A stretch of 18,112 nt of DNA. Origin: JAWODU01 sp046483125 (GTDB taxonomy: Bacteria > Verrucomicrobiota > Kiritimatiellia > UBA8416 > JAWODU01). The stretch covers positions 1-18,112 of the forward strand of contig JAWODU010000037.1 in assembly GCA_046483125.1 (NCBI GenBank), written 5' to 3'. Of the stretch, positions 6,306 to 14,249 are shown piece after piece (positions within the stretch are counted from its first letter, which is position 1; each line of letters begins with the position of its first letter). The notes below the pieces were generated by a model that saw nothing but the letters and a program-made list of their open reading frames with translations, searched no databases and had not been told where the DNA came from. A program made the translations under genes and the position numbers.

Positions 6306-8137
6306 TGAATATTCTGGGTATCAGCGCGTTTTACCACGACTCGGCGGCGGCGCTTGTTCAGGACGGACGCATAACGGCCGCGGCCCAGGAGGAGCGCTTT
6401 TCGCGGCGCAAGCACGATCCCGGGTTCCCGGAAAACGCGGTAAGATACTGCCTGGCTCAGGGAGGAGTGAAGCCTGACGGACTTGACGCGGTCGTGTTCT
6501 ACGACAAACCGATCGTCAAGTTCGCGCGCATTTTGGAAACCTGCTTCTCGGTGGCCCCTGCCGGACTGCGTTCCTTCATGAAGGCCGTGCCGCTGTGGCT
6601 CAAAGAAAAACTCTGGATTCCGTACCGCATTGAAACCTCGCTTGAAAAAGCCGGTTTGCGCGCGCCTCGCGAAATGTTCTTCACGGAACACCACGAATCT
6701 CACGCGGCCAGCGCCTTTTATCCCTCCCCGTTCGAGCGGGCCGCCATCCTTACCGTGGACGGAGTGGGGGAATGGGCGACGAGCGCCGTCGGGCGGGGGC
6801 AGGGGAAAGATATCGAGATACTCAAGGAGCTCCGCTTTCCGCATTCCCTGGGGCTCCTGTATTCGGCTTTTACCTACTTCACGGGTTTCCGCGTTAACTC
6901 GGGAGAGTACAAGCTGATGGGGCTGGCTCCCTACGGTGAACCGAGATACGAAAAAACTATACTGGATAACCTCCTGGACATTCGTGAAGACGGATCCTTC
7001 AGGCTGAACATGAAATATTTCGGCTACCTGGACGGCCTCACGATGACAAACGCGAAGTTCGCCCGGCTTTTCGACGGGCCGCCGAGAAAGCCGGAGAGCG
7101 ATATTACGAGACGCGAAATGGATCTTGCAAGCTCGGTACAGAAGGTAACCGAGGATATAGTTATGAAGATGGCAAAACACGCGAAGGATATCACCGGAGA
7201 GAAAAACCTCTGCATGGCCGGAGGCGTGGCGCTCAACTGCGTGGCTAACGGGAAAATCCTGAGGACCGGTATGTACGACAATCTCTGGATACAACCGGCA
7301 TCGGGCGACGCAGGAGGTGCGCTCGGCGCCGGGCTGTTCGCCTGGCACGCAATAAAGGGACACGGGCGGACTGCCGACGGTCTTAACGATCGCATGCGAG
7401 GGTCATTTCTGGGACCCGCATTCCGGGACAGGGAGATTGCCGCTTTCCTGGAAGCCCGCAATATACCTTTTCGCCGCCTCGAAGAGAACAACCTGCCGGA
7501 AGTCGTCGCCGGGTTGATAGACGATCAGAAGGTCGTGGGAATCTGCAGGGGACGCATGGAGTTCGGGCCGAGGGCGCTTGGCGCAAGATCCATCCTCGGG
7601 GATCCCCGTTCAACCAGGATGCAGTCGGTCATGAACCTGAAAATAAAACACCGGGAATCGTTTCGTCCATTCGCTCCTTCGTGTCTGCGCGAGCGCGCGG
7701 GAGAGTATTTCGAACTGAGCGTCGATTCTCCCTATATGCTGTTCACGGCTCCCGTGCGGAAAGAGCGCCGGATCGCCGCGGAAAGACGCGCTGACGAAGC
7801 CACGCTGATCGAACGCGTCAATACCCCGCGTTCCGATATTCCGGCTGTCACCCACGTGGACTATTCAGCGAGGGTTCAGACAGTTGACCGATCGGTGAAT
7901 CCGGACTATTATGATCTTATAAAAGCTTTTGAAAAGAGGACGAACTGCGGTCTCGTGGTAAATACGTCTTTTAACGTAAGGGGCGAACCGATCGTGTGCA
8001 CTCCCGAAGACGCCTACGCGTGTTTCATGCGAACGGAAATGGATCACCTTCTGCTGGGTTCGTTCCTGCTGGACAAGAAAGAACAGCCGGCCGCGGAAGC
8101 TGAACTGTTCCGGGGCCGGGACAACATTCCGGATTGA
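6305..8137 (+). CDS. Carbamoyltransferase, NodU/TobZ/CmcH family
   Basis: 610 residues, the usual length. The family makes carbamoyl-adenylate from carbamoyl phosphate and ATP in a Kae1-like domain and passes the carbamoyl group to a hydroxyl of a sugar or natural product. The N-terminus is the classic MNILGISAFYHDSAAALVQDG. The metal/nucleotide site has H129 and H133 in EHHESHAASAF and D152 in TVDGVGEW. Further blocks are GEYKLMGLAPYGEP, MAGGVALNCVANGKI and SGDAGGALGAG. The YrdC-like C-terminal domain shows FGPRALGARSILGDPR, KHRESFRPFAPS and NTSFNVRGEPIVCTPEDA. It is sandwiched between SxtJ and DUF5989 proteins, a recurring trio probably acting at the membrane on a cell-surface or exopolysaccharide substrate; the acceptor is unknown. 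Confidence 0.95.
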   Translation: MNILGISAFYHDSAAALVQDGRITAAAQEERFSRRKHDPGFPENAVRYCLAQGGVKPDGLDAVVFYDKPIVKFARILETCFSVAPAGLRSFMKAVPLWLKEKLWIPYRIETSLEKAGLRAPREMFFTEHHESHAASAFYPSPFERAAILTVDGVGEWATSAVGRGQGKDIEILKELRFPHSLGLLYSAFTYFTGFRVNSGEYKLMGLAPYGEPRYEKTILDNLLDIREDGSFRLNMKYFGYLDGLTMTNAKFARLFDGPPRKPESDITRREMDLASSVQKVTEDIVMKMAKHAKDITGEKNLCMAGGVALNCVANGKILRTGMYDNLWIQPASGDAGGALGAGLFAWHAIKGHGRTADGLNDRMRGSFLGPAFRDREIAAFLEARNIPFRRLEENNLPEVVAGLIDDQKVVGICRGRMEFGPRALGARSILGDPRSTRMQSVMNLKIKHRESFRPFAPSCLRERAGEYFELSVDSPYMLFTAPVRKERRIAAERRADEATLIERVNTPRSDIPAVTHVDYSARVQTVDRSVNPDYYDLIKAFEKRTNCGLVVNTSFNVRGEPIVCTPEDAYACFMRTEMDHLLLGSFLLDKKEQPAAEAELFRGRDNIPD

Positions 8138-8153
8138 GAAAGCACTGACTGTT

Positions 8154-8318
8154 ATGCTGTTTTTGAAACATCTGGGCAGACTTCTCAGGGAATTCGCGGG
8201 ATTCGCCTGGGACAACAAAGCGTGGTGGATAATCCCGATAATCCTCGTGCTTCTGCTTTTCGCCGCCCTGCTCGTGGCGGGGCAGTCCAGCGCCCCTTTC
8301 ATTTACACGCTGTTCTGA
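8154..8318 (+). CDS. DUF5989 membrane micro-protein
   Basis: A 54-residue protein from ATG 8154. It has an amphipathic basic/aromatic N-terminus (FLKHLGRLLREFAGFAWDNK), WWIIPIILVLLLFAALLVA as a single membrane span, and the invariant-looking end SSAPFIYTLF. This matches the DUF5989 pattern (KKWWLLPI...APFIYTLF) nearly always found after SxtJ and a carbamoyltransferase. It starts 16 bases after the carbamoyltransferase stop and so belongs to the operon. Likely a small subunit of a membrane complex; function unknown. An inverted repeat AACAGGC/GCCTGTT (8331-8337/8356-8362) just downstream, inside the convergent gene end, might help terminate transcription. Confidence 0.88.
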   Translation: MLFLKHLGRLLREFAGFAWDNKAWWIIPIILVLLLFAALLVAGQSSAPFIYTLF

Positions 8319-8328
8319 AACTGCGTAA

Positions 8329-9492
8329 TCAACAGGCAGTCGGTGACCGCGAGCCGCCTGTTTCCCTGTTCATAATTTCCCAGGCTTTGGAAACATAAAA
8401 CCGGTAATTCTCCAGCGGCGTACCGTTCGGAACCCGATGGTCCAGAGCAAAAACACAGCCGCCGGTTTTTATCAAGGGAGGTATCTTGCACTCCAGTTCG
8501 GCGACAATCTCGTCTTTTGACCGCCGGATAACGTGTTTGTCTATTCCACCGTAGAAAGCCAGACGACTACCGTATTTTTTCCTGATTTTGACGATGTCCA
8601 TATTCGCGGCCGGCTCCATGGGATGCATGCAGTTGACGCCGGCGTTGAGAAATTCATCTATTACGGCGTTCATATCGCCGTCGCTGTCCTGGTCGAAAAG
8701 CCGCACGCCCCTGTTCTGAAGCAGGTCCCGGATTTTTCTGTAATAAGGGCCAATGAAATCGCGTATTTGAACGGGGCCCGCCAGGGGGCCTGATTTCCCG
8801 GCCATATCCTCGTGTACCGAAAGCAGGTCCACCGTGACTTCGGCAGTGACCCGTTCCAGCACCTTGAAAGCCGTGTCTCCGATAGTGTCAAGGATGTCCT
8901 TTACAAGCTCCGGGGCATCATAGTAGGCCACGCAAAGACGCTCTTCGCCGAGGAGTTGCCGCGGTTCGTCAAAGCCTCCCGGTATGCTAACGCATACGAC
9001 CTTGTCTTCGGAGAGACAGCGCCGCGCGGCGCTTTGCCAGTCACTGCCGAGCCTGTTCTCCGAAAATTCGTACCACGGCTTGATCTTCAGCCAGTCATCC
9101 ATCGTCTTAACGGGAAAATCCAGGGGGAGGGGAAGTGTGGCGGTACCTTTGGGCAATTTCACGATCCTGCCGAGTTCATCGCGCCAGATCCTGTGATCTT
9201 CCGTTTCCTCGATGGGCTCGGGCTTATGCCCGCCGTTTCTCCCGGTATTTACGGGCAGTGATCCCCGGGCTTCGCAACGGTACCGGAAGGCTGAAAAGTT
9301 TAATTCTTCGAGGGTAGCGCCCTGTTCCTCCCATTCCTCCTTGAGCCCCACGATGGGACCGAAAATCTCGGTAAAAAGAGGACGGTCGTTCCTTTCGAAC
9401 GTCATGTAGTCGAGATATTCTTCACGGCCCACGGTGGGATTTTTTTTAATGGCGAGGTCGGCATGATCAATCCATTTGAGTTTACGCGTCAT
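8329..9492 (-). CDS. Uroporphyrinogen decarboxylase-like (URO-D domain) protein
   Basis: 387 residues from ATG 9492. A TIM-barrel URO-D superfamily protein of the divergent environmental type rather than HemE: blocks include SIPGGFDEPRQLLGEE, DLLSVHEDMAGKSGPL, FDQDSDGDMNAVIDEF, GVNCMHPMEPAANMDIVKI and LAFYGGIDKHVI. Relatives include corrinoid methyltransferases (MtaA/CmuA-like) and many uncharacterised proteins, so decarboxylation of uroporphyrinogen should not be assumed. The frame extends to 9585, but 9492 is chosen because GGGGAG lies 7 bases upstream and a good promoter (-10 at 9513-9518) falls between the two candidates. It is monocistronic and convergent with the DUF5989 operon. No corrinoid protein or activator is nearby to fix a methyltransferase role. 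Confidence 0.82.
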   Translation of the reverse strand: MTRKLKWIDHADLAIKKNPTVGREEYLDYMTFERNDRPLFTEIFGPIVGLKEEWEEQGATLEELNFSAFRYRCEARGSLPVNTGRNGGHKPEPIEETEDHRIWRDELGRIVKLPKGTATLPLPLDFPVKTMDDWLKIKPWYEFSENRLGSDWQSAARRCLSEDKVVCVSIPGGFDEPRQLLGEERLCVAYYDAPELVKDILDTIGDTAFKVLERVTAEVTVDLLSVHEDMAGKSGPLAGPVQIRDFIGPYYRKIRDLLQNRGVRLFDQDSDGDMNAVIDEFLNAGVNCMHPMEPAANMDIVKIRKKYGSRLAFYGGIDKHVIRRSKDEIVAELECKIPPLIKTGGCVFALDHRVPNGTPLENYRFYVSKAWEIMNRETGGSRSPTAC

Positions 9493-9512
9493 TACAAATC
9501 TCCCCAAATGGC

Positions 9513-9541
9513 TTAATAGCAGAGGGAACCGCCGGTGCCAA
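9513..9541 (-). promoter_or_regulatory. Promoter of the URO-D-like gene
   Basis: Minus strand TTGGCA (9536-9541; 5/6), 17-base spacer, TATTAA (9513-9518; 4/6). The predicted transcription start near 9506 leaves a leader of about 14 bases carrying GGGGAG, and supports translation from ATG 9492 rather than the longer frame. Confidence 0.6.
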
Positions 9542-9572
9542 GAATCTAACGGTAAATTCATTGGCTCGGTGC

Positions 9573-9600
9573 TTGCATTGGACAATTCATGCGTTATGCT
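9573..9600 (+). promoter_or_regulatory. Weak candidate promoter of the lipoprotein gene
   Basis: TTGCAT (9573-9578), 16-base spacer, TATGCT (9595-9600). The -35 is poor (3/6) and the -10 moderate (4/6), but the position about 40 bases before ATG 9649 fits the chosen start. Confidence 0.3.
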
Positions 9601-9648
9601 GGATCAGTTGTTTATGTGAACCCGGAAAGCACAGAAAGGACATCAACA

Positions 9649-10503
9649 ATGACAATTCTCAGGCGCATTATCACAGGCTTGGTTCTGACCGGCGTTTTTG
9701 CTGCGACCGGCTGTATAGACCACACCACGCTGATCGTTGTTAAGAAAGACGGCAGTGGAATGGTTATGGAGACCACATATCTCGGCAAGGCGTTTACCGA
9801 TATGATTCAGCAAATGAGCGCAGGCATGGGCGGACAGCCTGCCGACCCCTTTGCGGAAATGATGAAACCCGATCAATACCGCAACAAAGCTTCGAAGATG
9901 GGAGAGGGCGTCAAATACGTAAAGGCCTCAAAAGTACAAAAGGGCGCTTTGCTGGGCGTGAAGGTCGTCTACGCATTCGACGACATCACCAAGCTGAAAG
10001 TCACTACCGAACCGGAAAACCCCGGCGGAGGGATGCAGATGGGCGCGGGCCAGGACAAGGACCAGGAAAAAAGCAAACCGATCAAGTTCGGTTTCCAAAA
10101 AGGCGGCACATCCAGGCTTACGGTCAACATGCCGTTTGAAATACCTGAAGGAAAACCGAAAGAAGGCGCCGCCGCACCAGCCCGGCAGACGGTACCCGCT
10201 CAGCAGATGGAAATGATGAAGCAGATGTTCCAGGATTTCCGCATGAGAATGATGGTCAAGGTGGACGGTGATATCCGCAAAACAAATGCTTCATACGTGT
10301 TCAAGGGCAGTAAATCCGGCAAAAAACAGTATGTAACACTTATCGACATGGAATTCGGAAAACTCCTGGACGATCCGGAAATTCTCAACAAGCTTGCCGC
10401 CCGGGGACAGGACGCCGGCATGGAAGACATGGTTGAACTGCTCAAGGATATACCGGGATTGAAATTCGAGACTTTGCCCGAAATCGAAATAGAATTCAAA
10501 TAA
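9649..10503 (+). CDS. Predicted lipoprotein of unknown function
   Basis: 284 residues from ATG 9649, chosen over an upstream ATG at 9589 because AGAAAGGA lies 8 bases before it and it begins directly with a lipoprotein signal: basic MTILRRII, hydrophobic TGLVLTGVFAAT, then GC with the lipidated Cys at residue 22. The mature part starts CIDHTTLIVVKKDGSGMVMETTY, a beta-strand pattern seen in many bacterial lipoproteins that open with a TxxxVxxDGSG motif. It has a Met/Gln/Gly-rich middle (PADPFAEMMK; GGGMQMGAGQDKDQEKSKP) and ends in a Leu/Glu-rich helix-strand segment (LLKDIPGLKFETLPEIEIEF). Probably anchored to a membrane facing the periplasm or outside. Its 3' end overlaps the opposing gene by 8 bases. 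Confidence 0.75.
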   Translation: MTILRRIITGLVLTGVFAATGCIDHTTLIVVKKDGSGMVMETTYLGKAFTDMIQQMSAGMGGQPADPFAEMMKPDQYRNKASKMGEGVKYVKASKVQKGALLGVKVVYAFDDITKLKVTTEPENPGGGMQMGAGQDKDQEKSKPIKFGFQKGGTSRLTVNMPFEIPEGKPKEGAAAPARQTVPAQQMEMMKQMFQDFRMRMMVKVDGDIRKTNASYVFKGSKSGKKQYVTLIDMEFGKLLDDPEILNKLAARGQDAGMEDMVELLKDIPGLKFETLPEIEIEFK

Positions 10504-11158
10504 AGAATACGTGCAGACTGGTGCCCGCCGAAAAAACCGCGGACGCCGGAAATCCGAAACGGGCGAACAGAACTGCGCATGCAAGGGCGGAAACGCCGGC
10601 GCTCGTCATGAAAAGAGGGTATTCGCCGGAAACCCCCGCCTCCATGAGACCAAGGTGGGTAACGTACAGCCGAAGCGCTACTGAACACGCAATGGCTATC
10701 GACTGCCTGCCGGTGAGCCTTGCGGCGAAAGACATTAGGAACGCCTGGAAAAACATTATCTCGAACCCCGCCGTCCAGAGTACCAGCGCGAAACGTCCCC
10801 CCGTAGTTGCCGGATATCTCAAACGCAACACCTCCGGGTTTTCCGCCGCAGTTACCGCCCTGTGCAGGGCTGGATCAACCCACGCCAGGTAAAGGGGCAG
10901 AACCAGAACCGCAAGGCCCGCGCCCAGCATGACTCCGAACAGCATCCGCCTGCGTTCGGGGAAAAGGCCCGCCATTCCCCCCTTTCGGCCCCAGGCCGTT
11001 GCCGCTCCCGACAGGAGGATAAGCGACAGAAACGCCGCAATTGTATAAAGAACCACGGGGAGATTTCCCTGCAGGATCCTCGGGATAGACAGCATCGTTA
11101 CGGCGCCGGCAACGGGTAAAGCCCGCCGCAGGTTCGACAGACTGAGATATTCACGCAT
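10496..11158 (-). CDS. Multi-pass membrane protein, divergent CPBP-like
   Basis: 220 residues, mostly hydrophobic, with six to seven predicted membrane spans (for example VVLYTIAAFLSLILLSGAA and MLFGVMLGAGLAVLVLPLY). The second half has the layout of CPBP/CAAX-type intramembrane proteins: GFEIMFFQAFLMSFAARL in place of the usual GFxEExxFRGxL, then LYVTHL and SLHVFF in place of the later His motifs. One Glu and both His seem kept, while the second Glu and Arg are missing, so protease activity is doubtful. It starts 14 bases after the F5/8-C gene stop and probably shares its transcript. No strong Shine-Dalgarno. Assignment to CPBP is tentative; the membrane nature is clear. Confidence 0.6.
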   Translation of the reverse strand: MREYLSLSNLRRALPVAGAVTMLSIPRILQGNLPVVLYTIAAFLSLILLSGAATAWGRKGGMAGLFPERRRMLFGVMLGAGLAVLVLPLYLAWVDPALHRAVTAAENPEVLRLRYPATTGGRFALVLWTAGFEIMFFQAFLMSFAARLTGRQSIAIACSVALRLYVTHLGLMEAGVSGEYPLFMTSAGVSALACAVLFARFGFPASAVFSAGTSLHVFFI

Positions 11159-11172
11159 CGCTCAATATGCGG

Positions 11173-12063
11173 TTACCGCCCTGCGGGGATGACTTCTATT
11201 TCATACAACGAAAAACCCCACTCGTCATTGACGCGTTTACGAAGATCCAGCTTGATCTTGCGCGCCCGCAGTCCCCCGATGTCGACTTTATCCACCCTCG
11301 AGGCGGGTTCCGTCGTTTCGTTCACGTACAGATAAACGCTTCTCCACTGCTCCCCGTCGTTGGAAAGCAGAACGGAATACTTCGTTGCCGAAGCCTTTTC
11401 CCAGTGAAGACGGAGCGCCTTGAGTCTGGCGGATTCCCCCAGGTCTATGACAATTTCCTGCGGCGCGGAATACTCGCTGGACCACCTCGTAAAAGTGTCC
11501 CCGTCAACAAGCGCTTTTACGTCACCTTCGCCAAGCTCGCCGAAATGCGTGGATGACGCGGTGATTTCCGCGCCGACGGCAAGGTGGTCGACCCTGGAAC
11601 CTTTGCTTTCGCCGGAAGATTCAGCGGTGGACGGGGATGCTTCCTTCGCTTCATCTGCCGGAACCTTATCCCGCAGGCGGTTCCTGTCTCCGGCGGAAGG
11701 GCGCGCGGCTGTAACGGCTTTGCTTCCGCTTGACGCAGACACCTTTTCAAGAACAAGAAGAGTCTCGGCCGTAGCCTTTTCGAAAAGCCGGCGCTCCCGT
11801 TCTATCCTGTCAATTTCCGCGCCGATTAACGCGACGGCCCGACCATCCCTGGCTTTCCGAGCGGAATCCCTCGCTTTTTCAAGGTCCGTTATGTAAGACT
11901 CCGCGAGATCCTTCAGTTTCCCGCTGTATTCCGTCGTGAGGCCGTTCCTTTTCCGTTCATAATCGGAATGCATCCGGGTGAGATCGCCGGTAATGGAATC
12001 ATTCGCCTCCGCGGCAAGAATCCCGCAGGTTACTATCACAACTACGGATACTGCTTTTCTCAT
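11173..12063 (-). CDS. Secreted coiled-coil protein with C-terminal F5/8 type C (discoidin) domain
   Basis: 296 residues. A signal peptide (about 1-20, cleavage after AEA) is followed by a charged heptad-like helix (about 24-108; YERKRNGLTTEYSGKLKDL, IGAEIDRIERERRLFEKA), a low-complexity Ser/Ala/Glu linker (about 110-156), and a discoidin/F5-8C beta-sandwich (about 157-296). The latter shows ITASSTHFGE, ALVDGDTFTRWSSEYSAPQEIVIDLG and LLSNDGEQWRSVY. Such domains bind carbohydrates (CBM32-like) or other surfaces, with no catalytic module here, so it is likely an extracellular or periplasmic binding/structural protein. AAGGAG (12072-12077) lies 8 bases before ATG 12063. It is divergent from the thioesterase and upstream of the CPBP-like gene. 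Confidence 0.82.
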   Translation of the reverse strand: MRKAVSVVVIVTCGILAAEANDSITGDLTRMHSDYERKRNGLTTEYSGKLKDLAESYITDLEKARDSARKARDGRAVALIGAEIDRIERERRLFEKATAETLLVLEKVSASSGSKAVTAARPSAGDRNRLRDKVPADEAKEASPSTAESSGESKGSRVDHLAVGAEITASSTHFGELGEGDVKALVDGDTFTRWSSEYSAPQEIVIDLGESARLKALRLHWEKASATKYSVLLSNDGEQWRSVYLYVNETTEPASRVDKVDIGGLRARKIKLDLRKRVNDEWGFSLYEIEVIPAGR

Positions 12064-12139
12064 TCGCCACTCTCCTTAAAGGGTTGTATTATCCCTATCA
12101 CGGAATTGTCCGTTGAGCAAGGAAGAAGGAGGCATATGG

Positions 12140-12667
12140 ATGAAACACTCGAATGAAGGCTCCCTGCCGGAAGGGGGAACCCTTCCGTGGACACATTCGT
12201 GCTTTGTGTGCGGCCAGGACAACCCCCGCGGCCTGAGGCTTAAGTCGCGTCTTGAAGACGGTACCGTTTACATGGATTACACACCCCGCCGGGAGGATCT
12301 CGGCTACAGCAATCTTATCCACGGCGGAATAACAATGGCGCTGATGGACGAAGTAATGACATGGGCGGCCATTATCCGGGCTCAAGCTCCGTGCGTGGCC
12401 GCGGTGTTTAACTGCCGCCTCAGAAGGCCGGTAACAGTCGGCATGCCCATTACTGTAGAAGGCAGGGTCCAAAAAAGTAAGGCCAGACTTGTACTGACCC
12501 ATGGTATAGTAAGAAAGAAAGACGATTCTTCGGTTCTGGCAACCGCCAACGGTAAATACGTGCCCATGAAAGCCGATGACCTGCGGGCCGTATCAAAAGA
12601 CTTTGTCGAACACCCCAGCGCAATAGCGCTCTCCCGGATACTGCCGCACGGGAATGGGGATCATTGA
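12140..12667 (+). CDS. Hotdog-fold thioesterase (PaaI/acyl-CoA thioesterase-like)
   Basis: 175 residues from ATG 12140, supported by AAGGAGG (12126-12132) 7 bases upstream; a TTG at 12113 would add nine residues but has no such site. The N-terminal CFVCGQDNPRGLRL motif (residues 21-34) is typical of a PaaI-like subfamily, followed by the hotdog core with LIHGGITMALMDEVMTWAA (59-77), where HGG and the following Asp/Glu form the thioesterase active-site region. The expected reaction is hydrolysis of an acyl-CoA or similar thioester in the cytoplasm; substrate unknown. It is divergently transcribed from the F5/8-C gene and probably monocistronic, with the next gene on the opposite strand ending 20 bases away. 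Confidence 0.88.
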   Translation: MKHSNEGSLPEGGTLPWTHSCFVCGQDNPRGLRLKSRLEDGTVYMDYTPRREDLGYSNLIHGGITMALMDEVMTWAAIIRAQAPCVAAVFNCRLRRPVTVGMPITVEGRVQKSKARLVLTHGIVRKKDDSSVLATANGKYVPMKADDLRAVSKDFVEHPSAIALSRILPHGNGDH

Positions 12668-12686
12668 AAACAGTCTTCCGCAGGTT

Positions 12687-13139
12687 CTACTGCGAGGACT
12701 GGCCGGACGGACTCTCAGGGCCTGTTTCCATACTGCTCAACATCTTCCGGCACTCGGGGCATGCCTTGGTGCTCAGGCTGATCGGAAAATTCTTCATGAA
12801 GTATTCTTCGATGTGCTCCCACTGGTCTTCGCCTGTTTTTACCCTGTGACAGTAGAGGCACGTCGTCATGAGCTTGTCCACTATCCTGCGCTGTTGAAGG
12901 TAGGTGTTTCCCACGGCTACCACAGCAGCAATTATAACCGCCGCCGTGAGCGTCAGACCCCTGTACAGATTAAAGCCCGAAGGTTCGACTCCAAAGAGCC
13001 AGGCGGGGAGGTCGATTTTTTCATTCGCCCACACAAAAGTTATGAGCAGAATGAAAACGAGGAACTGCCATAAGGCTATTCGGGAGAAGGCGTCTTTGCG
13101 GTTTGTCTGGACCTTTTTTACGTCGTCTTTGTCGTTCAT
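12687..13139 (-). CDS. Two-span membrane protein with C-terminal CxxC domain
   Basis: 150 residues. A basic N-terminus, two transmembrane helices (about 20-38 ALWQFLVFILLITFVW and 62-79 LTLTAAVIIAAVVAVGNTY), then a soluble tail with C94-x2-C97 (CLYCHRVKTGEDQWEHIEEY) and C127-x2-C130 (ACPEC). This tail matches the CxxCKKIRDDxGxWxxxExYxxxxxxxxxSHGxCPxC module that usually ends PAS, GAF or receiver signalling proteins; the four Cys suggest a zinc site. Here it is tethered to the membrane without a sensor domain. A strong promoter precedes it and GGAG lies 10 bases before the ATG. Function unknown; perhaps redox or zinc sensing at the membrane. Confidence 0.78.
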   Translation of the reverse strand: MNDKDDVKKVQTNRKDAFSRIALWQFLVFILLITFVWANEKIDLPAWLFGVEPSGFNLYRGLTLTAAVIIAAVVAVGNTYLQQRRIVDKLMTTCLYCHRVKTGEDQWEHIEEYFMKNFPISLSTKACPECRKMLSSMETGPESPSGQSSQ

Positions 13140-13176
13140 GAGCGGTCATCTCCGGATGGTTGAAACTACTGAAAAC

Positions 13177-13205
13177 ATGCTAGTCTTAAAGGGAGCCGGT
13201 GTCAA
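13177..13205 (-). promoter_or_regulatory. Promoter of the membrane CxxC-domain gene
   Basis: Minus strand perfect TTGACA (13200-13205), 17-base spacer, TAGCAT (13177-13182; 4/6). Transcription would start near 13170, about 30 bases before ATG 13139. It lies between the ATP-grasp stop and this gene, so the membrane protein can be expressed on its own. Confidence 0.65.
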
Positions 13206-13232
13206 GAGAACGTGTCCGTCCTCCGTCATCCG

Positions 13233-14249
13233 TCACAGCTTCCGGCGCGCGAAGGCCAGATTGATGATCCGGGCCAGAAGCCTGTCGTACGTGCATCCGG
13301 CTTTCAGCGCAGAATCCGCGAACTCATCGCCCTGCGCCAGTTCGGGATTGGCATTTGCTTCCAGTATATACAGTTCGTTTTCAGGAGTAAGACGACAGTC
13401 AAACCGCGCGTACCCGTCCACCATCAACACCCTGTACGCGCGCTTGCAGACCCTTGATATCATTGCGCCGTCTGCATCCGAAATACCGGTTGCGAAACCG
13501 CTTACTATGCCCCAGCGTTTTCTGTAGTTTTCGTCCCACTTGGCGCTGTAAGTGGCCAGCCGCGGTTCATCATCGGGAACTTTTGTGAATTTCATTTCCC
13601 GCGCCGGAAAAGCCTGGAGTTTTTTCTGACCCATGATGCCGACATACAGTTCGCGCCCCGGAATGTATTCTTCGGCAATGGCGTCCGCCTTCATCCTGTT
13701 GTGAATAAAAGACACCCGTTCCCTGAGAAGTTCTTCGGTCTTCACGTATGAGGCTTGCGAAATCCCGGTTGAAGCTTCTTCACGAAGAGGCTTGATAACC
13801 AGGGGAAATTCGAGGCGAGCCGGAAGCCAGACTTTGCGTCCCCGCCGGAAAACGTGAAAATGCGGGACCTTTATTTTGTGGTAAGCCAGGATTTTCTTGC
13901 TCAGGGCCTTGTTGTTGCAGAGAAGAAGCCCGTCGGGCCCACAGCCGGTGTAAGGTATTTCCAGCAATTCCAGCAGGGCAGGGATGTTTCTGTCGTAATG
14001 AGCTTTCCCCATGAAAAGCTCCGTCAGGTTAAAAACAAGGTCGGGCTTTTTCCGCTCTACTTCTTTAATGAGTATGCCGATGTCGTCATATATGCCCATC
14101 ATCCTGACTTCGTGACCCATGAGCTGAAGCGTTTCCACGACGGCGGCTTCGGTGAACCAGTCCTGCTGTTCAAATTCCTTTGTGTAATCCTGGTCGTCCG
14201 GCGGCGTACCCGCTGAATCGAATAAAACAAGTATGTCCAGCTTCTTCAT
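13233..14249 (-). CDS. ATP-grasp ligase, D-Ala-D-Ala ligase-like
   Basis: 338 residues. The N-terminal pre-ATP-grasp domain contains KPDLVFNLTELFMGK (68-82) and IPYTGCGPDGLLLCNNKALSK (98-118), as in the Ddl family. The ATP-grasp core has K153 in FPLVIKPLREEASTGISQ, IAEEYIPGRELYVGIMG (191-207), and D284-x-R in YARFDCRL with E297-x-N299 in LEANANPEL for Mg2+/ATP. It should join a carboxylate to an amine via an acyl phosphate. It lacks a clear full Ddl signature and sits with a metallopeptidase instead of mur genes, so peptide or amino-acid ligation other than D-Ala-D-Ala is likely. Its ATG overlaps the upstream peptidase stop by four bases (14246-14249), so the two are translationally coupled. 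Confidence 0.85.
   Translation of the reverse strand: MKKLDILVLFDSAGTPPDDQDYTKEFEQQDWFTEAAVVETLQLMGHEVRMMGIYDDIGILIKEVERKKPDLVFNLTELFMGKAHYDRNIPALLELLEIPYTGCGPDGLLLCNNKALSKKILAYHKIKVPHFHVFRRGRKVWLPARLEFPLVIKPLREEASTGISQASYVKTEELLRERVSFIHNRMKADAIAEEYIPGRELYVGIMGQKKLQAFPAREMKFTKVPDDEPRLATYSAKWDENYRKRWGIVSGFATGISDADGAMISRVCKRAYRVLMVDGYARFDCRLTPENELYILEANANPELAQGDEFADSALKAGCTYDRLLARIINLAFARRKL

Noticed and set aside
6287..7363. A 358-residue minus-strand frame opposite the carbamoyltransferase
   Set aside because: It is a shadow of a strongly recognised gene in a GC-rich region; Arg/His-rich composition without motifs.
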